A DNA stretch of 23,220 nt from an uncultured Flavobacterium sp. (lineage in GTDB: Bacteria; Bacteroidota; Bacteroidia; Flavobacteriales; Flavobacteriaceae): NCBI RefSeq assembly GCF_937967675.1, contig NZ_CALBSN010000031.1:1-23220 (forward strand), in the 5' to 3' direction. This document shows, piece after piece, positions 1-6,953 of this stretch (position 1 is the first letter of the stretch; every line of letters begins with the position of its first letter). The notes beneath the pieces were generated by a model. The model was not told the origin of the DNA. It saw only the letters and a program-made list of their open reading frames with translations, and made no database searches. The translations under genes were made by a program, and so were the position numbers.

Positions 1-63
1 AGCAAACAAATAATTGATGCTAGGAATACTTGGACTAGGAGCGATTTTTGTGCAGATGAATGA
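1..63 (+). CDS. possible 3' end of a plus-strand gene
   Basis: From the first base, frame 1 stays open for 20 codons to a TGA at 61-63. The peptide ends ARNTWTRSDFCADE and is soluble in character. The other two plus frames stop earlier, although a short hydrophobic ATG reading frame starts at 17 and overlaps. Twenty codons is too short to prove coding in AT-rich DNA. If real, this gene converges on the minus-strand operon that ends at 112. No family recognised. Confidence 0.25.
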   Translation, partial: SKQIIDARNTWTRSDFCADE

Positions 64-111
64 GGTAATTAATTGACTAATCAAAAATGATTATGATAGA
101 AAGGAAGAACA

Positions 112-858
112 TTAATCAATTAATTTTTCATTTTTATCCCCAAAAATTTTTATTTCTTTTTTGAAATCATATAAATAATTTGCAATTAGTTTTCTTTCAC
201 TAATTTTTTTTTGATACACTAAATAATCGCTTATTCTTTGATTGGTAATAAAATGAATTAAATTAACTAATTCTAAAAATGAGTGTTTGTTTACAATTCC
301 AATTTCGATACTTCTCTTAATAATATAATTGATCTCAGTTTTAATAGCTTGTTCAATAGTTGAAAGTGAAGTACCTGTTTTACTTTCTTCACCTTTATCT
401 TCTAGTTCCCCAACAGAAGTTGGTAAGTCCCCAAAACCTAAAAAAACTTTTGCACCATACTCTACTGCTTTTTTACCAATTTGTCCATTTGAATTACAAG
501 ATAGAGAAATAACTTTCTTATTTTTAAAAATGTCTATATTTTGATCATTAATAAAATTATCTTCATAAAAGTATTTTTCAGGACTTTCCTCTTTGACGAG
601 TTCATTTTCGAGAGTACCATAGTAATCGCCTTTAGCACCATATAAACAATTACTTTTTCCATGCCCCATAAAAAGAATTAATCCCTCTTCAGAGAAGTTA
701 TTAATTTCAGACAAACATTGTTTATGTGAACTAGATTGAGGTTTAATGCTAAAATAATGACAATCTTCTAAAAATTTAGATTGCAAATGACTTTTTATTC
801 TTTCTAAAAAATTAGTGGACTTATCATAAGGATGAACAATTAAGATTTTTTTGCTCAT
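112..858 (-). CDS. CHAT/caspase-like cysteine protease, last gene of the methyltransferase-paraMORC operon
   Basis: This is a predicted caspase-fold (CHAT-like, clan CD) cysteine peptidase of 248 residues. The sequence shows a beta-strand ending in FMGHG, giving a candidate catalytic His at about 66. About 55 residues later a second strand ends in ISLSCNS, giving a candidate catalytic Cys at about 121. The following segment, with a GAKVFLGFG strand, matches the strand after the Cys in CHAT domains. The last ~100 residues look helical and are unassigned. I start at the ATG at 856-858, 2 bp after the receiver stop. A TTG at 862-864 would add two residues and give a 4-bp overlap. Its place as the terminal gene of a methyltransferase/GHKL/receiver operon suggests an effector. 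Fold and active site are inferred from motifs only, and the substrate is unknown. Confidence 0.72.
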   Translation of the reverse strand: MSKKILIVHPYDKSTNFLERIKSHLQSKFLEDCHYFSIKPQSSSHKQCLSEINNFSEEGLILFMGHGKSNCLYGAKGDYYGTLENELVKEESPEKYFYEDNFINDQNIDIFKNKKVISLSCNSNGQIGKKAVEYGAKVFLGFGDLPTSVGELEDKGEESKTGTSLSTIEQAIKTEINYIIKRSIEIGIVNKHSFLELVNLIHFITNQRISDYLVYQKKISERKLIANYLYDFKKEIKIFGDKNEKLID

Positions 859-860
859 AA

Positions 861-1586
861 TCAAATCTTTACGGTAAGATAAGCAACTACCTGTTGAATT
901 ATTTCTCTTTTAAATTCAACCCCAAGTACATCATCATTATCTAAAATATCAGCTACTTCAGAATATGTCATCCCATTGAATTTAGCATTAACAAAATTTT
1001 GTTCAAAAATAAAATCAGGATATAATCTTAACGCTTGTGTTACAATTAATTCTGTAGATTGAATATCATCTTTAAGAAACTTAATAATAATAGAATCACG
1101 ATCATCTCTATCTAAATATTCGTGAACACTATATTTAATTAAAGATTTTATTTTTGCTAAACCTTCTTGTTTAATAATTGCTTTATCAGGTTCATTCTTT
1201 ATTTTAAGTATCCCTAAATTAGGTTCAATAATATTTTTTAACACTTGATCTAGTACTCCCGAGTAAACCAATTTTGGTGTACGCTTAAATAATTTCCTAT
1301 TATTAAAATTTCGCAAAAGTTCTACACCATTAACTTCATCATCATCTAATTCGTAATCAAATGCAATAATGTCAAATACTAAATTTCTATATCTTAGTTT
1401 AACTTCTTTTTCAACTTTATCAAGGTCGATTTTACCAAATGTAAGAACTTGAGTATAGGCAGTATTTCCCACTTCAAATTGCTGACAATCTAAATCAATA
1501 CCTTCATGTCTTGCATCTCTAACCAATTGTTCAATTTCTTCTTTTTGGTCTTCATTATCTATTATTAAACAAGTTCTTTTTATCAT
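861..1586 (-). CDS. receiver-like (response-regulator-like) protein
   Basis: A protein of 241 residues whose first ~130 residues resemble a divergent response-regulator receiver domain. An acidic cluster follows strand 1 (LIIDNED, residues 7-13). A candidate phosphoacceptor Asp77 lies in DIIAFDYEL, followed by a G-x-E-L-L turn (residues 87-91). A conserved-type Ser lies in KLVYSG (about 109), and a Lys follows in LGILKIKNE. The ~110-residue C-terminal half is helical and matches no DNA-binding output domain I know. It overlaps the upstream GHKL gene by 4 bp (ATGA), so the two are probably translationally coupled. It likely receives a signal from that protein, whose C-terminus resembles a histidine-kinase ATPase. 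Its partner downstream is the protease. The extra insertion between the first acidic strand and the Asp strand is unusual. Confidence 0.7.
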   Translation of the reverse strand: MIKRTCLIIDNEDQKEEIEQLVRDARHEGIDLDCQQFEVGNTAYTQVLTFGKIDLDKVEKEVKLRYRNLVFDIIAFDYELDDDEVNGVELLRNFNNRKLFKRTPKLVYSGVLDQVLKNIIEPNLGILKIKNEPDKAIIKQEGLAKIKSLIKYSVHEYLDRDDRDSIIIKFLKDDIQSTELIVTQALRLYPDFIFEQNFVNAKFNGMTYSEVADILDNDDVLGVEFKREIIQQVVAYLTVKI

Positions 1587-4066
1587 TTAATTTGTATTTC
1601 AAAACAAGCCCCATTAAGCTTTAAATTATTACCTAGAAGTTTGATTGTACCATTCATAGATTTTAAACCTTCTCTAACTGAATTCATCCCAATACCAGAA
1701 CCTCCCTTTGTAGTTGTAATGCCCAGATCAAATATTTTCTCTTTGGATTTTTCATCTTTAAGAAATTGTTCTGCAATACCAATACCATTATCCGAAAACA
1801 AAATCTCTAAAACTCCTTCTGAAGAATTTGACATTTCTATTTCTATCAAATTTGCACCAGCTTTTTCAGAGTTTGATATCAAATCGTCTAAAACAACAGA
1901 CATATCTAAAACACTAAATTTCTTTACAAGAGAAGCCGATGAATTATTTATTTTAAATTCAAGTTCACTTCTTGGATATATATCTGAATAAATTTCAATG
2001 TATTGTTCAATATATTTGACAACATCTGCAATTTGAGCGTTACTATCCGTTTTAAAGTTTGACCTAGTTATAATCTTACTTATTTTATTTGCTTTTTCAG
2101 ACTGAAACTTAATTGCACCTAAAGATTTTAACAGAGAATTCTTTGTGTAATCATTATTTAATATTTTATCATATAAATTATCTACACTACTGCTAATTTT
2201 TTTTGAAGTAATCTTAATATTATGAACTAACCCTTTTGCATCTTCAGTCAAAGTTCTAGAAGAAGTTCTTAAATATGTGTTTTTCTCTTTTTCTAATTCT
2301 AATTCTTCTTCAAGTCTTTTATTTTTTTCTTCAAGCCTTTTAGCTTCTTCTTCAAGTTCTTTTGTTTGTTCAAATTTTGCTTGAAGCTCCAATTTTAATT
2401 TTTCTTGTTCTAACTTTAAATCTTGTATCAGTTTTTCATTTACTGGAAAATTTTCAATTTCAATTTCAGATTTACTGAGTTCATTTATTAGTTGATATAT
2501 TTGGTTTGAAGAGAGTGTTTTATTATTTAGTTGACCAACAATTGAATCGATTTCAGCTTTTGCTTTTTGAGCTTGTTCTTCAGCTAATTCTGTAACTAAT
2601 TTTTTATTTATAGAAAGCGAAATCACATCTTCACTTTTACTATTAATTATTTTATCAATTAGAGAAATTACTCGTTTATTTCGAGTTAAACTATCTTCTT
2701 TATATTCCTCTTTAGATTCGTTCCAATTCTTATCTTCTAAAACTTTTTTCTCTATTGCATTGTCTTTTAAATTAGAACTATCCCAATGAATTCCTTCTAC
2801 GACAAATCGTTCTAACCTTCTGAATGTTTTAAAATAATAACCATAAGGTGTATCATTTTTAGTCAATTGCTCAAAATGCTTATTGTTATCTACTCCTGAT
2901 CTATTCGAGATTATAAAAAAATCATCTTTGTCATCATCAAATTCTACTCCATTAATCTCAATTCTTCCAATTACTTCACGTGTACCTAAAAATCTATTAT
3001 AACCCTGACTTTTACGCATTTCCATACCAAGCCAATCATTACCATCATCACCGTAAGGAGGAATTCTAAAACCATTCACAAATAGAAAAATTGAACCAAA
3101 TTCCTTAGACCTAATACCTGTTTGTCGTTTGAAATATGCTTTGGAATATGGATTTAAATAGTAAATATTTATTTCAATATCTTTAAGTAAATCATATGGA
3201 TTATTTTCAACAAGAGTAAATATTTCTTTTCCTCTATCTCGTAAAACAGTAGTTAAAATTTTACCATCATTCGAAATTTTTGAATTAATGTATGTTGCTT
3301 TAAAATCAAGGTTGCTAAAAATTCTATTTTTGACTAAACCATTAATTTTTTCACTATCTGGCAAACTTAACTCTAACTTTTTATATTCATCAGCCTGAAT
3401 TAAAACATCAAAAGATTCAGCTTCAAAATTCTGATTAGGATTAATAAAACGCTCTAACTGCCTCTTAAGAGATTGTATTTTTTGTAAATCCCATACTTCT
3501 CTTAAATCACTAATAAATAAAGTAGTTCCAGTAGAAAATTTTTCTAATTCAGTTTCTTGAATATATTGTTCAGTGGAAATTTCATCTAGTTCAAAATCTA
3601 TATCCTGAATATTTCTCTCAATGTCATTTACCTTTTCAAACTCTGTCCAATCTATATAAAGTTTTAGTAATGGCTCATTTTTTTTTCGTGTATAAATTGT
3701 TAGTGATTTACCAAGTCTATCACATGAAAACCTACCTACACCTTTATTCCCTGCTAATTGTCTATTAAACTCTTCTTTCTTTGTTTTTTTTTCAGAATAG
3801 GCAATATTTAACCATTTATTTATAAGGTCATATTCTGACATGCCAGAACCAGTATCTCGAATGATTATTTTAGAAGAATTACTCTTTTTATAATCTCTTA
3901 ATGATAGGTTGGAAATTATATCTCTAAATATTATTTTGGCATTGTTTGAACCCGAATCAAAACAGTTTTTTACAAGCTCCAATACCGCTACGTTATCATC
4001 GGTTATTAGATCTTTACCAATTATACTTTTTAATAAAATATTTGTTCTAAATCTTACTTTAGCCAT
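1583..4066 (-). CDS. dual-GHKL ATPase: N-terminal paraMORC-like module, coiled coil, C-terminal histidine-kinase-like ATPase
   Basis: An 827-residue protein with two separate GHKL ATPase domains. The N-terminal one has an N-box (ELVKNCFDSG, from about residue 30), a D-x-G-x-G motif (RDTGSGM, about 70-76) and an AGNKGVGRFS lid (about 105-114). This is the arrangement in MORC/paraMORC and MutL-type ATPases. A charged coiled coil spans about 540-605. It is followed by LVHNIK (His about 615), which resembles a divergent histidine-kinase dimerisation helix. A second ATPase follows, with an N-box (DLISNSEKAGA, about 729-739), G1 (SDNGIGI, about 758-764) and G2 (GGSGIGM, about 788-794). ParaMORCs are known in restriction-modification contexts (Iyer, Abhiman and Aravind, 2008). 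The start codon overlaps the methyltransferase stop (TAATG). I infer it senses DNA state through the N-terminal module and signals to the receiver-like protein through the C-terminal one. Confidence 0.85.
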   Translation of the reverse strand: MAKVRFRTNILLKSIIGKDLITDDNVAVLELVKNCFDSGSNNAKIIFRDIISNLSLRDYKKSNSSKIIIRDTGSGMSEYDLINKWLNIAYSEKKTKKEEFNRQLAGNKGVGRFSCDRLGKSLTIYTRKKNEPLLKLYIDWTEFEKVNDIERNIQDIDFELDEISTEQYIQETELEKFSTGTTLFISDLREVWDLQKIQSLKRQLERFINPNQNFEAESFDVLIQADEYKKLELSLPDSEKINGLVKNRIFSNLDFKATYINSKISNDGKILTTVLRDRGKEIFTLVENNPYDLLKDIEINIYYLNPYSKAYFKRQTGIRSKEFGSIFLFVNGFRIPPYGDDGNDWLGMEMRKSQGYNRFLGTREVIGRIEINGVEFDDDKDDFFIISNRSGVDNNKHFEQLTKNDTPYGYYFKTFRRLERFVVEGIHWDSSNLKDNAIEKKVLEDKNWNESKEEYKEDSLTRNKRVISLIDKIINSKSEDVISLSINKKLVTELAEEQAQKAKAEIDSIVGQLNNKTLSSNQIYQLINELSKSEIEIENFPVNEKLIQDLKLEQEKLKLELQAKFEQTKELEEEAKRLEEKNKRLEEELELEKEKNTYLRTSSRTLTEDAKGLVHNIKITSKKISSSVDNLYDKILNNDYTKNSLLKSLGAIKFQSEKANKISKIITRSNFKTDSNAQIADVVKYIEQYIEIYSDIYPRSELEFKINNSSASLVKKFSVLDMSVVLDDLISNSEKAGANLIEIEMSNSSEGVLEILFSDNGIGIAEQFLKDEKSKEKIFDLGITTTKGGSGIGMNSVREGLKSMNGTIKLLGNNLKLNGACFEIQIK

Positions 4067-5292
4067 TAAATTATAGAATTTAAAACGATACCTGCTTGTT
4101 CTCCAAAAAGAGGAGGAATAGCATTACCGATTTGTGAATAACGTGGTACCTCTTGGGTTCTTCTTTTACCGCCAGTAGTATATTTTCCTTTAAATTCATA
4201 CCAATCGTTAAAAGATTGGATTCTAGCATATTCACGAACTGTAAATATTCTTGGCTCACAATAGTGTATGTAATCGTCAGGTAACGTAGTTATCGTTGGT
4301 GTTGGTGTATTTCCTGCAAGAGGAATTATTGTTCTTTTTTTAAGATTAAATCGTTCTTTTATATCTTCTGAAAGTGTTTTGTTTTTATTAGCATATTCTA
4401 ATATATATTCAAATTTTTCAACTGTAGAAGGACTATGTTTTGCAAAACGATGGCTATCAGGAATTGGGTTATTATAATCTCCTTTTAATAATTTTTGATA
4501 ATTTGATTTTGGTTTATTATATAAACCAGCCATGAATGAATGTGTATCAGGAGAGGTAGTTTCATTTGTTCTTAGCAAATCCGAAATAGCATCTTCAAGA
4601 CTATTGGTCAATCCAATGCCTTTATTAATTAGAAATCTTTCTCTTTCTTTTCTAATTGTATCGAAAAAAGCATCGGGTTTAGTATTATTTGCAATGTCTT
4701 TACGAATACCTACTAAAATAAACCTAGTCCTCTTTTGAGGTACTCCAAACTCTGAAAAATCTACCAATCTACCTTCAACTTTATAGCCTAAGTATTTTTC
4801 ATCATCAGGAGTGTATTCTAAAGCGCTTTTTACATATTCAGAGTAGACTTTCCCTTGAATTTTGTTTTTGTCAAACTTCTGCGTAAAACCTTTAACGTTT
4901 TCAAAAAAAATAACTTTTGGCTGAACTAAACGAATAAATTTAATATAAGATTTAATCAATTTATTTCTAGAATCATTTTCAATTCTTTTACCAGCAGTCG
5001 AAAAACCTTGGCAAGGTGGTCCACCTGCAACCATATCAATTTCACCTCTTAATGCCTTTAATTCATTTTGGTAATTTTTTATAATTTCATTGATATCATG
5101 GTTTGTTTTTGGCAACCAATTTGGCCAATTAAAATGTTCTTTATTTTGAATTAAGTTATGCTCAAATGTTTCAAAAGCATCTGGGCTTTTTTCAATAGCG
5201 AACAAACCTTTCCATAAGCCTGAATTATATAGTCCAAGTGATAGACCACCACAGCCTGCAAAAAGGTCAATGTATTTTTTCTTTTCACTCAT
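4066..5292 (-). CDS. DNA (cytosine-5)-methyltransferase
   Basis: A complete C5-cytosine methyltransferase of 408 residues. It transfers a methyl group from S-adenosylmethionine to C5 of cytosine in a specific DNA sequence. Visible motifs are motif I (LFAGCGGLSLG, 10-20), motif IV with catalytic Cys94 (GGPPCQGFS), motif VI (ENVKG, from 131), motif VIII (QKRTRFILVGIR, about 186-197) and motif X near the C-terminus (SQIGNAIPPLFG). The variable target-recognition region lies between about 220 and 340, and its specificity cannot be read by eye. The gene follows the XRE gene by 1 bp and overlaps the next gene by 1 bp. No endonuclease that I recognise is encoded beside it. Its likely role is to mark self DNA for the system in the same operon. 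Confidence 0.96.
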   Translation of the reverse strand: MSEKKKYIDLFAGCGGLSLGLYNSGLWKGLFAIEKSPDAFETFEHNLIQNKEHFNWPNWLPKTNHDINEIIKNYQNELKALRGEIDMVAGGPPCQGFSTAGKRIENDSRNKLIKSYIKFIRLVQPKVIFFENVKGFTQKFDKNKIQGKVYSEYVKSALEYTPDDEKYLGYKVEGRLVDFSEFGVPQKRTRFILVGIRKDIANNTKPDAFFDTIRKERERFLINKGIGLTNSLEDAISDLLRTNETTSPDTHSFMAGLYNKPKSNYQKLLKGDYNNPIPDSHRFAKHSPSTVEKFEYILEYANKNKTLSEDIKERFNLKKRTIIPLAGNTPTPTITTLPDDYIHYCEPRIFTVREYARIQSFNDWYEFKGKYTTGGKRRTQEVPRYSQIGNAIPPLFGEQAGIVLNSII

Positions 5293-5293
5293 G

Positions 5294-5503
5294 TTAGTTT
5301 TTATTCTTATTTGTTGAGTAAAGTAATTCTCTAATATCTATTTTAAGTACATTAGCAATCTTTAAAAGATTCTCAAGAGAAGGTTGGCGGGCATTAGTAC
5401 ACCATTGAGAAACAGTAGATTCATCTTTACCTATTTTTTCCGCTAACCATTTGTTTTTCTTCTTGGTTTCAGCAAGAGCTACTTTAATTCTATTAATTTC
5501 CAC
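5294..5503 (-). CDS. XRE/Cro-family transcriptional regulator, probable control protein of the operon
   Basis: A 69-residue single-domain helix-turn-helix protein. Residues 18-45 (KNKWLAEKIGKDESTVSQWCTNARQP) form a typical HTH_3 unit with recognition helix STVSQWC, followed by LENLLKIANVLKIDIRELL. The reading frame needs a GTG start at 5501-5503, because an in-frame TAA lies just upstream and the first ATG would remove the domain. It is the first gene of the operon, 1 bp before the methyltransferase. The size and position match the C (controller) proteins of restriction-modification loci, which time methyltransferase and effector expression on entry into a new host. A perfect inverted repeat 8 bp upstream is the obvious candidate operator. 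Confidence 0.88.
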   Translation of the reverse strand: MEINRIKVALAETKKKNKWLAEKIGKDESTVSQWCTNARQPSLENLLKIANVLKIDIRELLYSTNKNKN

Positions 5504-5510
5504 TTAAGCC

Positions 5511-5539
5511 AATATATTTGCGTTTTATGCAAATATATT
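5511..5539 (-). promoter_or_regulatory. inverted repeat, candidate operator/promoter of the XRE-led operon
   Basis: AATATATTTGC and GCAAATATATT form a perfect 11-bp inverted repeat separated by 7 bp, starting 8 bp upstream of the GTG start. On the minus strand it contains TATATTTG, which fits the Bacteroidota -7 box TAnnTTTG. No clear TTG -33 box lies at the usual spacing. An operator overlapping the promoter of a small XRE gene is the usual arrangement for autoregulation. Binding is inferred. Confidence 0.55.
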
Positions 5540-5762
5540 AACAAAAAGTGAATATCTGCTATTTTTGTAAGCTTTTTGATAATATATGCAATAAGAAAAA
5601 AATTTTAAATGTAGTTAATATTAAAATTTATGAGTCTTATTACTTATATATTGTAAACAATTTTTGTTAATATTTTATTTGCGATTGACTACAGATTGTG
5701 TAGTGTTTTGCGAATAGAATATTAGTTAACTATTGGCAGTAAATGGAGTTTATTGCCGAAAC

Positions 5763-6155
5763 TTAATTGTCCATTTCGATGTCGATATAGGATTTTAAAT
5801 TATACAATTCGATTTGGTTTTCGTCATCTCCTTCACATTGTCCAATTTCAATTAAAGCTATGTCATTAGCAAATGACTTTTCTCCAATTAACTGTTCGAT
5901 GTGAATATATACTGCTTCTCTAAGTCTTGGGTTATCTTTGTGGACGATGTAGTTTTTGAGCAATACTTTTATTCCTAAATCGGTTGGTTTGTTTGGGTTT
6001 TCTAATGGGATGAAATACATTTCGCTTATTCGTAAAGTTATGCCGTAATATTCTAGTGGTTTGTAGGTGCCGTTTTTGTATTTGGTTAGGTTGGTTTTTG
6101 GTTGTAGGAACGCGGTGATTTTCCTACTTTTTACAACCGGTGCATTATGTATGTT
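5763..6155 (-). pseudogene. 5'-truncated copy of the 204-residue gene at 21541-22155
   Basis: The frame continues from 5763 to a GTG at 6186-6188, but only the part up to about 6155 is homologous to the intact gene. About 110 residues, including ITAFLQP, YYGITLRISEMYFIPLENPN and DNPRLREAV, are nearly identical to the C-terminal part of the other protein. The last ~30 residues diverge. The N-terminal ~90 residues are missing and replaced by sequence of the 6149-6285 repeat, so residues such as MTGSIHS are not original. The gene was probably cut when the repeat or its cassette arrived. It may still be translated, but I regard it as a remnant. The function of the family is not known to me. Confidence 0.75.
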
Positions 6156-6285
6156 ACTTTTCAAATTGCTGTGTATGGAGCCCGTCACTGACAGGCAGAC
6201 ATTAGTTTATTGTTGTAAGACGTTAAAAATATGTAAATTACCTCAATATTTCGGGAAGCATTATGCAAAATAGTTGTTACCAGCC
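6149..6285. repeat. dispersed structured repeat, copy A (left end truncated)
   Basis: Copy A of a ~140-bp repeat found again at 8338-8484 in the same orientation. Shared blocks include GGAGCCCGTCACTG, TTGTTGTAAGACGTT, TCGGGAAGCATTATGCAAAA and the terminal AATAGT. The right end GTTACCAGCCATTAT (6276-6290) is the exact reverse complement of the left end of copy B (8333-8347). The left ~11 bp found in copy B (GGCTGGTAAC) is absent here and replaced by the truncated gene. Confidence 0.85.
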
Positions 6286-6296
6286 ATTATTCTCAT

Positions 6297-6953
6297 CTAT
6301 GTAAGGATAATTTGTCGTTTTAAATTATCAAGATATGCCACCCTTTTAATTGGGTCTTTTTCTTCGAGGTATTTGTTCATTGTTTCTGATACTTTATCGT
6401 CATCTATATTTGTTATCTCCCAACCAAATTCATGTAGTCGCCTGTTTAACTTACAAGCCCCAATTGTAAAATGTCCTTTGGTCGTCTTATCCAAATAATA
6501 TCCATTCACAACTAGGATATGTTCGTCATAGATGTCAAAATGTGGATGAACTATTTTAAACGCATTTGATGAACGTGGGTATTGTCTTATTCTACTTGCT
6601 CTCTTGATTGTGTTTGGAATTGTTCCAAGTGTTTCCTGTTCACGTTTGATTTGGTTGCAATCTGCACAAATCACGCATAAATTCTTAGGTGTGAACATGA
6701 AGTCAATGTGTTTTGATTTTGGAACAACATGTTCAACATGGCAATTTAGTGCAGATGTAGTTGATACGTTTTGTTTACAGAAAGCACACTTACCAACTTG
6801 TTCAAACTTATAAAAGTCTCGTATATGACAACGAATCGCTTCCAAGTCACTGTCAGACCATGAAGTATGACAATAACCTGCTTGTGCTTTTTTAGCGTCA
6901 ATTACCGCTTCATGTGATGCAGAAAAAACAACTGTATTATTTATATCAGACAT
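6297..6953 (-). CDS. HNH endonuclease, Septu PtuB-like
   Basis: A predicted HNH nuclease of 218 residues. Counted from the ATG at 6951-6953, a zinc-binding CAFC (56-59) is followed by the nuclease core HVEHVVPKS (72-80) and the second zinc knuckle CVICADCNQIK (93-103). This is the McrA/HNH_5 type. A TTG at 6984-6986 would add 11 residues, but the ATG (MSDINN) is a better start and overlaps the ATPase stop by 8 bp. An AAA/ABC-type ATPase followed by a small HNH protein is the gene pair of the Septu anti-phage system (PtuA-PtuB), where the HNH protein is the nuclease. Its 3' end stops 7 bp short of the 15-bp end sequence of repeat copy A. System identity is inferred from architecture, not from a profile search. 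Confidence 0.85.
   Translation of the reverse strand: MSDINNTVVFSASHEAVIDAKKAQAGYCHTSWSDSDLEAIRCHIRDFYKFEQVGKCAFCKQNVSTTSALNCHVEHVVPKSKHIDFMFTPKNLCVICADCNQIKREQETLGTIPNTIKRASRIRQYPRSSNAFKIVHPHFDIYDEHILVVNGYYLDKTTKGHFTIGACKLNRRLHEFGWEITNIDDDKVSETMNKYLEEKDPIKRVAYLDNLKRQIILT

Noticed and set aside
329..544. Plus-strand open frame within the CHAT-like gene
   Set aside because: It is antisense to a gene with clear motifs and tight operon coupling, and its composition is that of a reverse-frame shadow. The same applies to 1641-1991, 4532-4738, 6604-6813, 7409-7684 and 17590-17793.
4066..5503. Ordinary type II restriction-modification system
   Set aside because: The methyltransferase and controller are typical, but none of the downstream proteins shows a nuclease motif I can identify.
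6067..6498. Two plus-strand open frames (6067-6273 and 6274-6498)
   Set aside because: The first covers the truncated gene and repeat A, and the second is antisense to the HNH gene. Neither shows a recognisable domain or a supported start.
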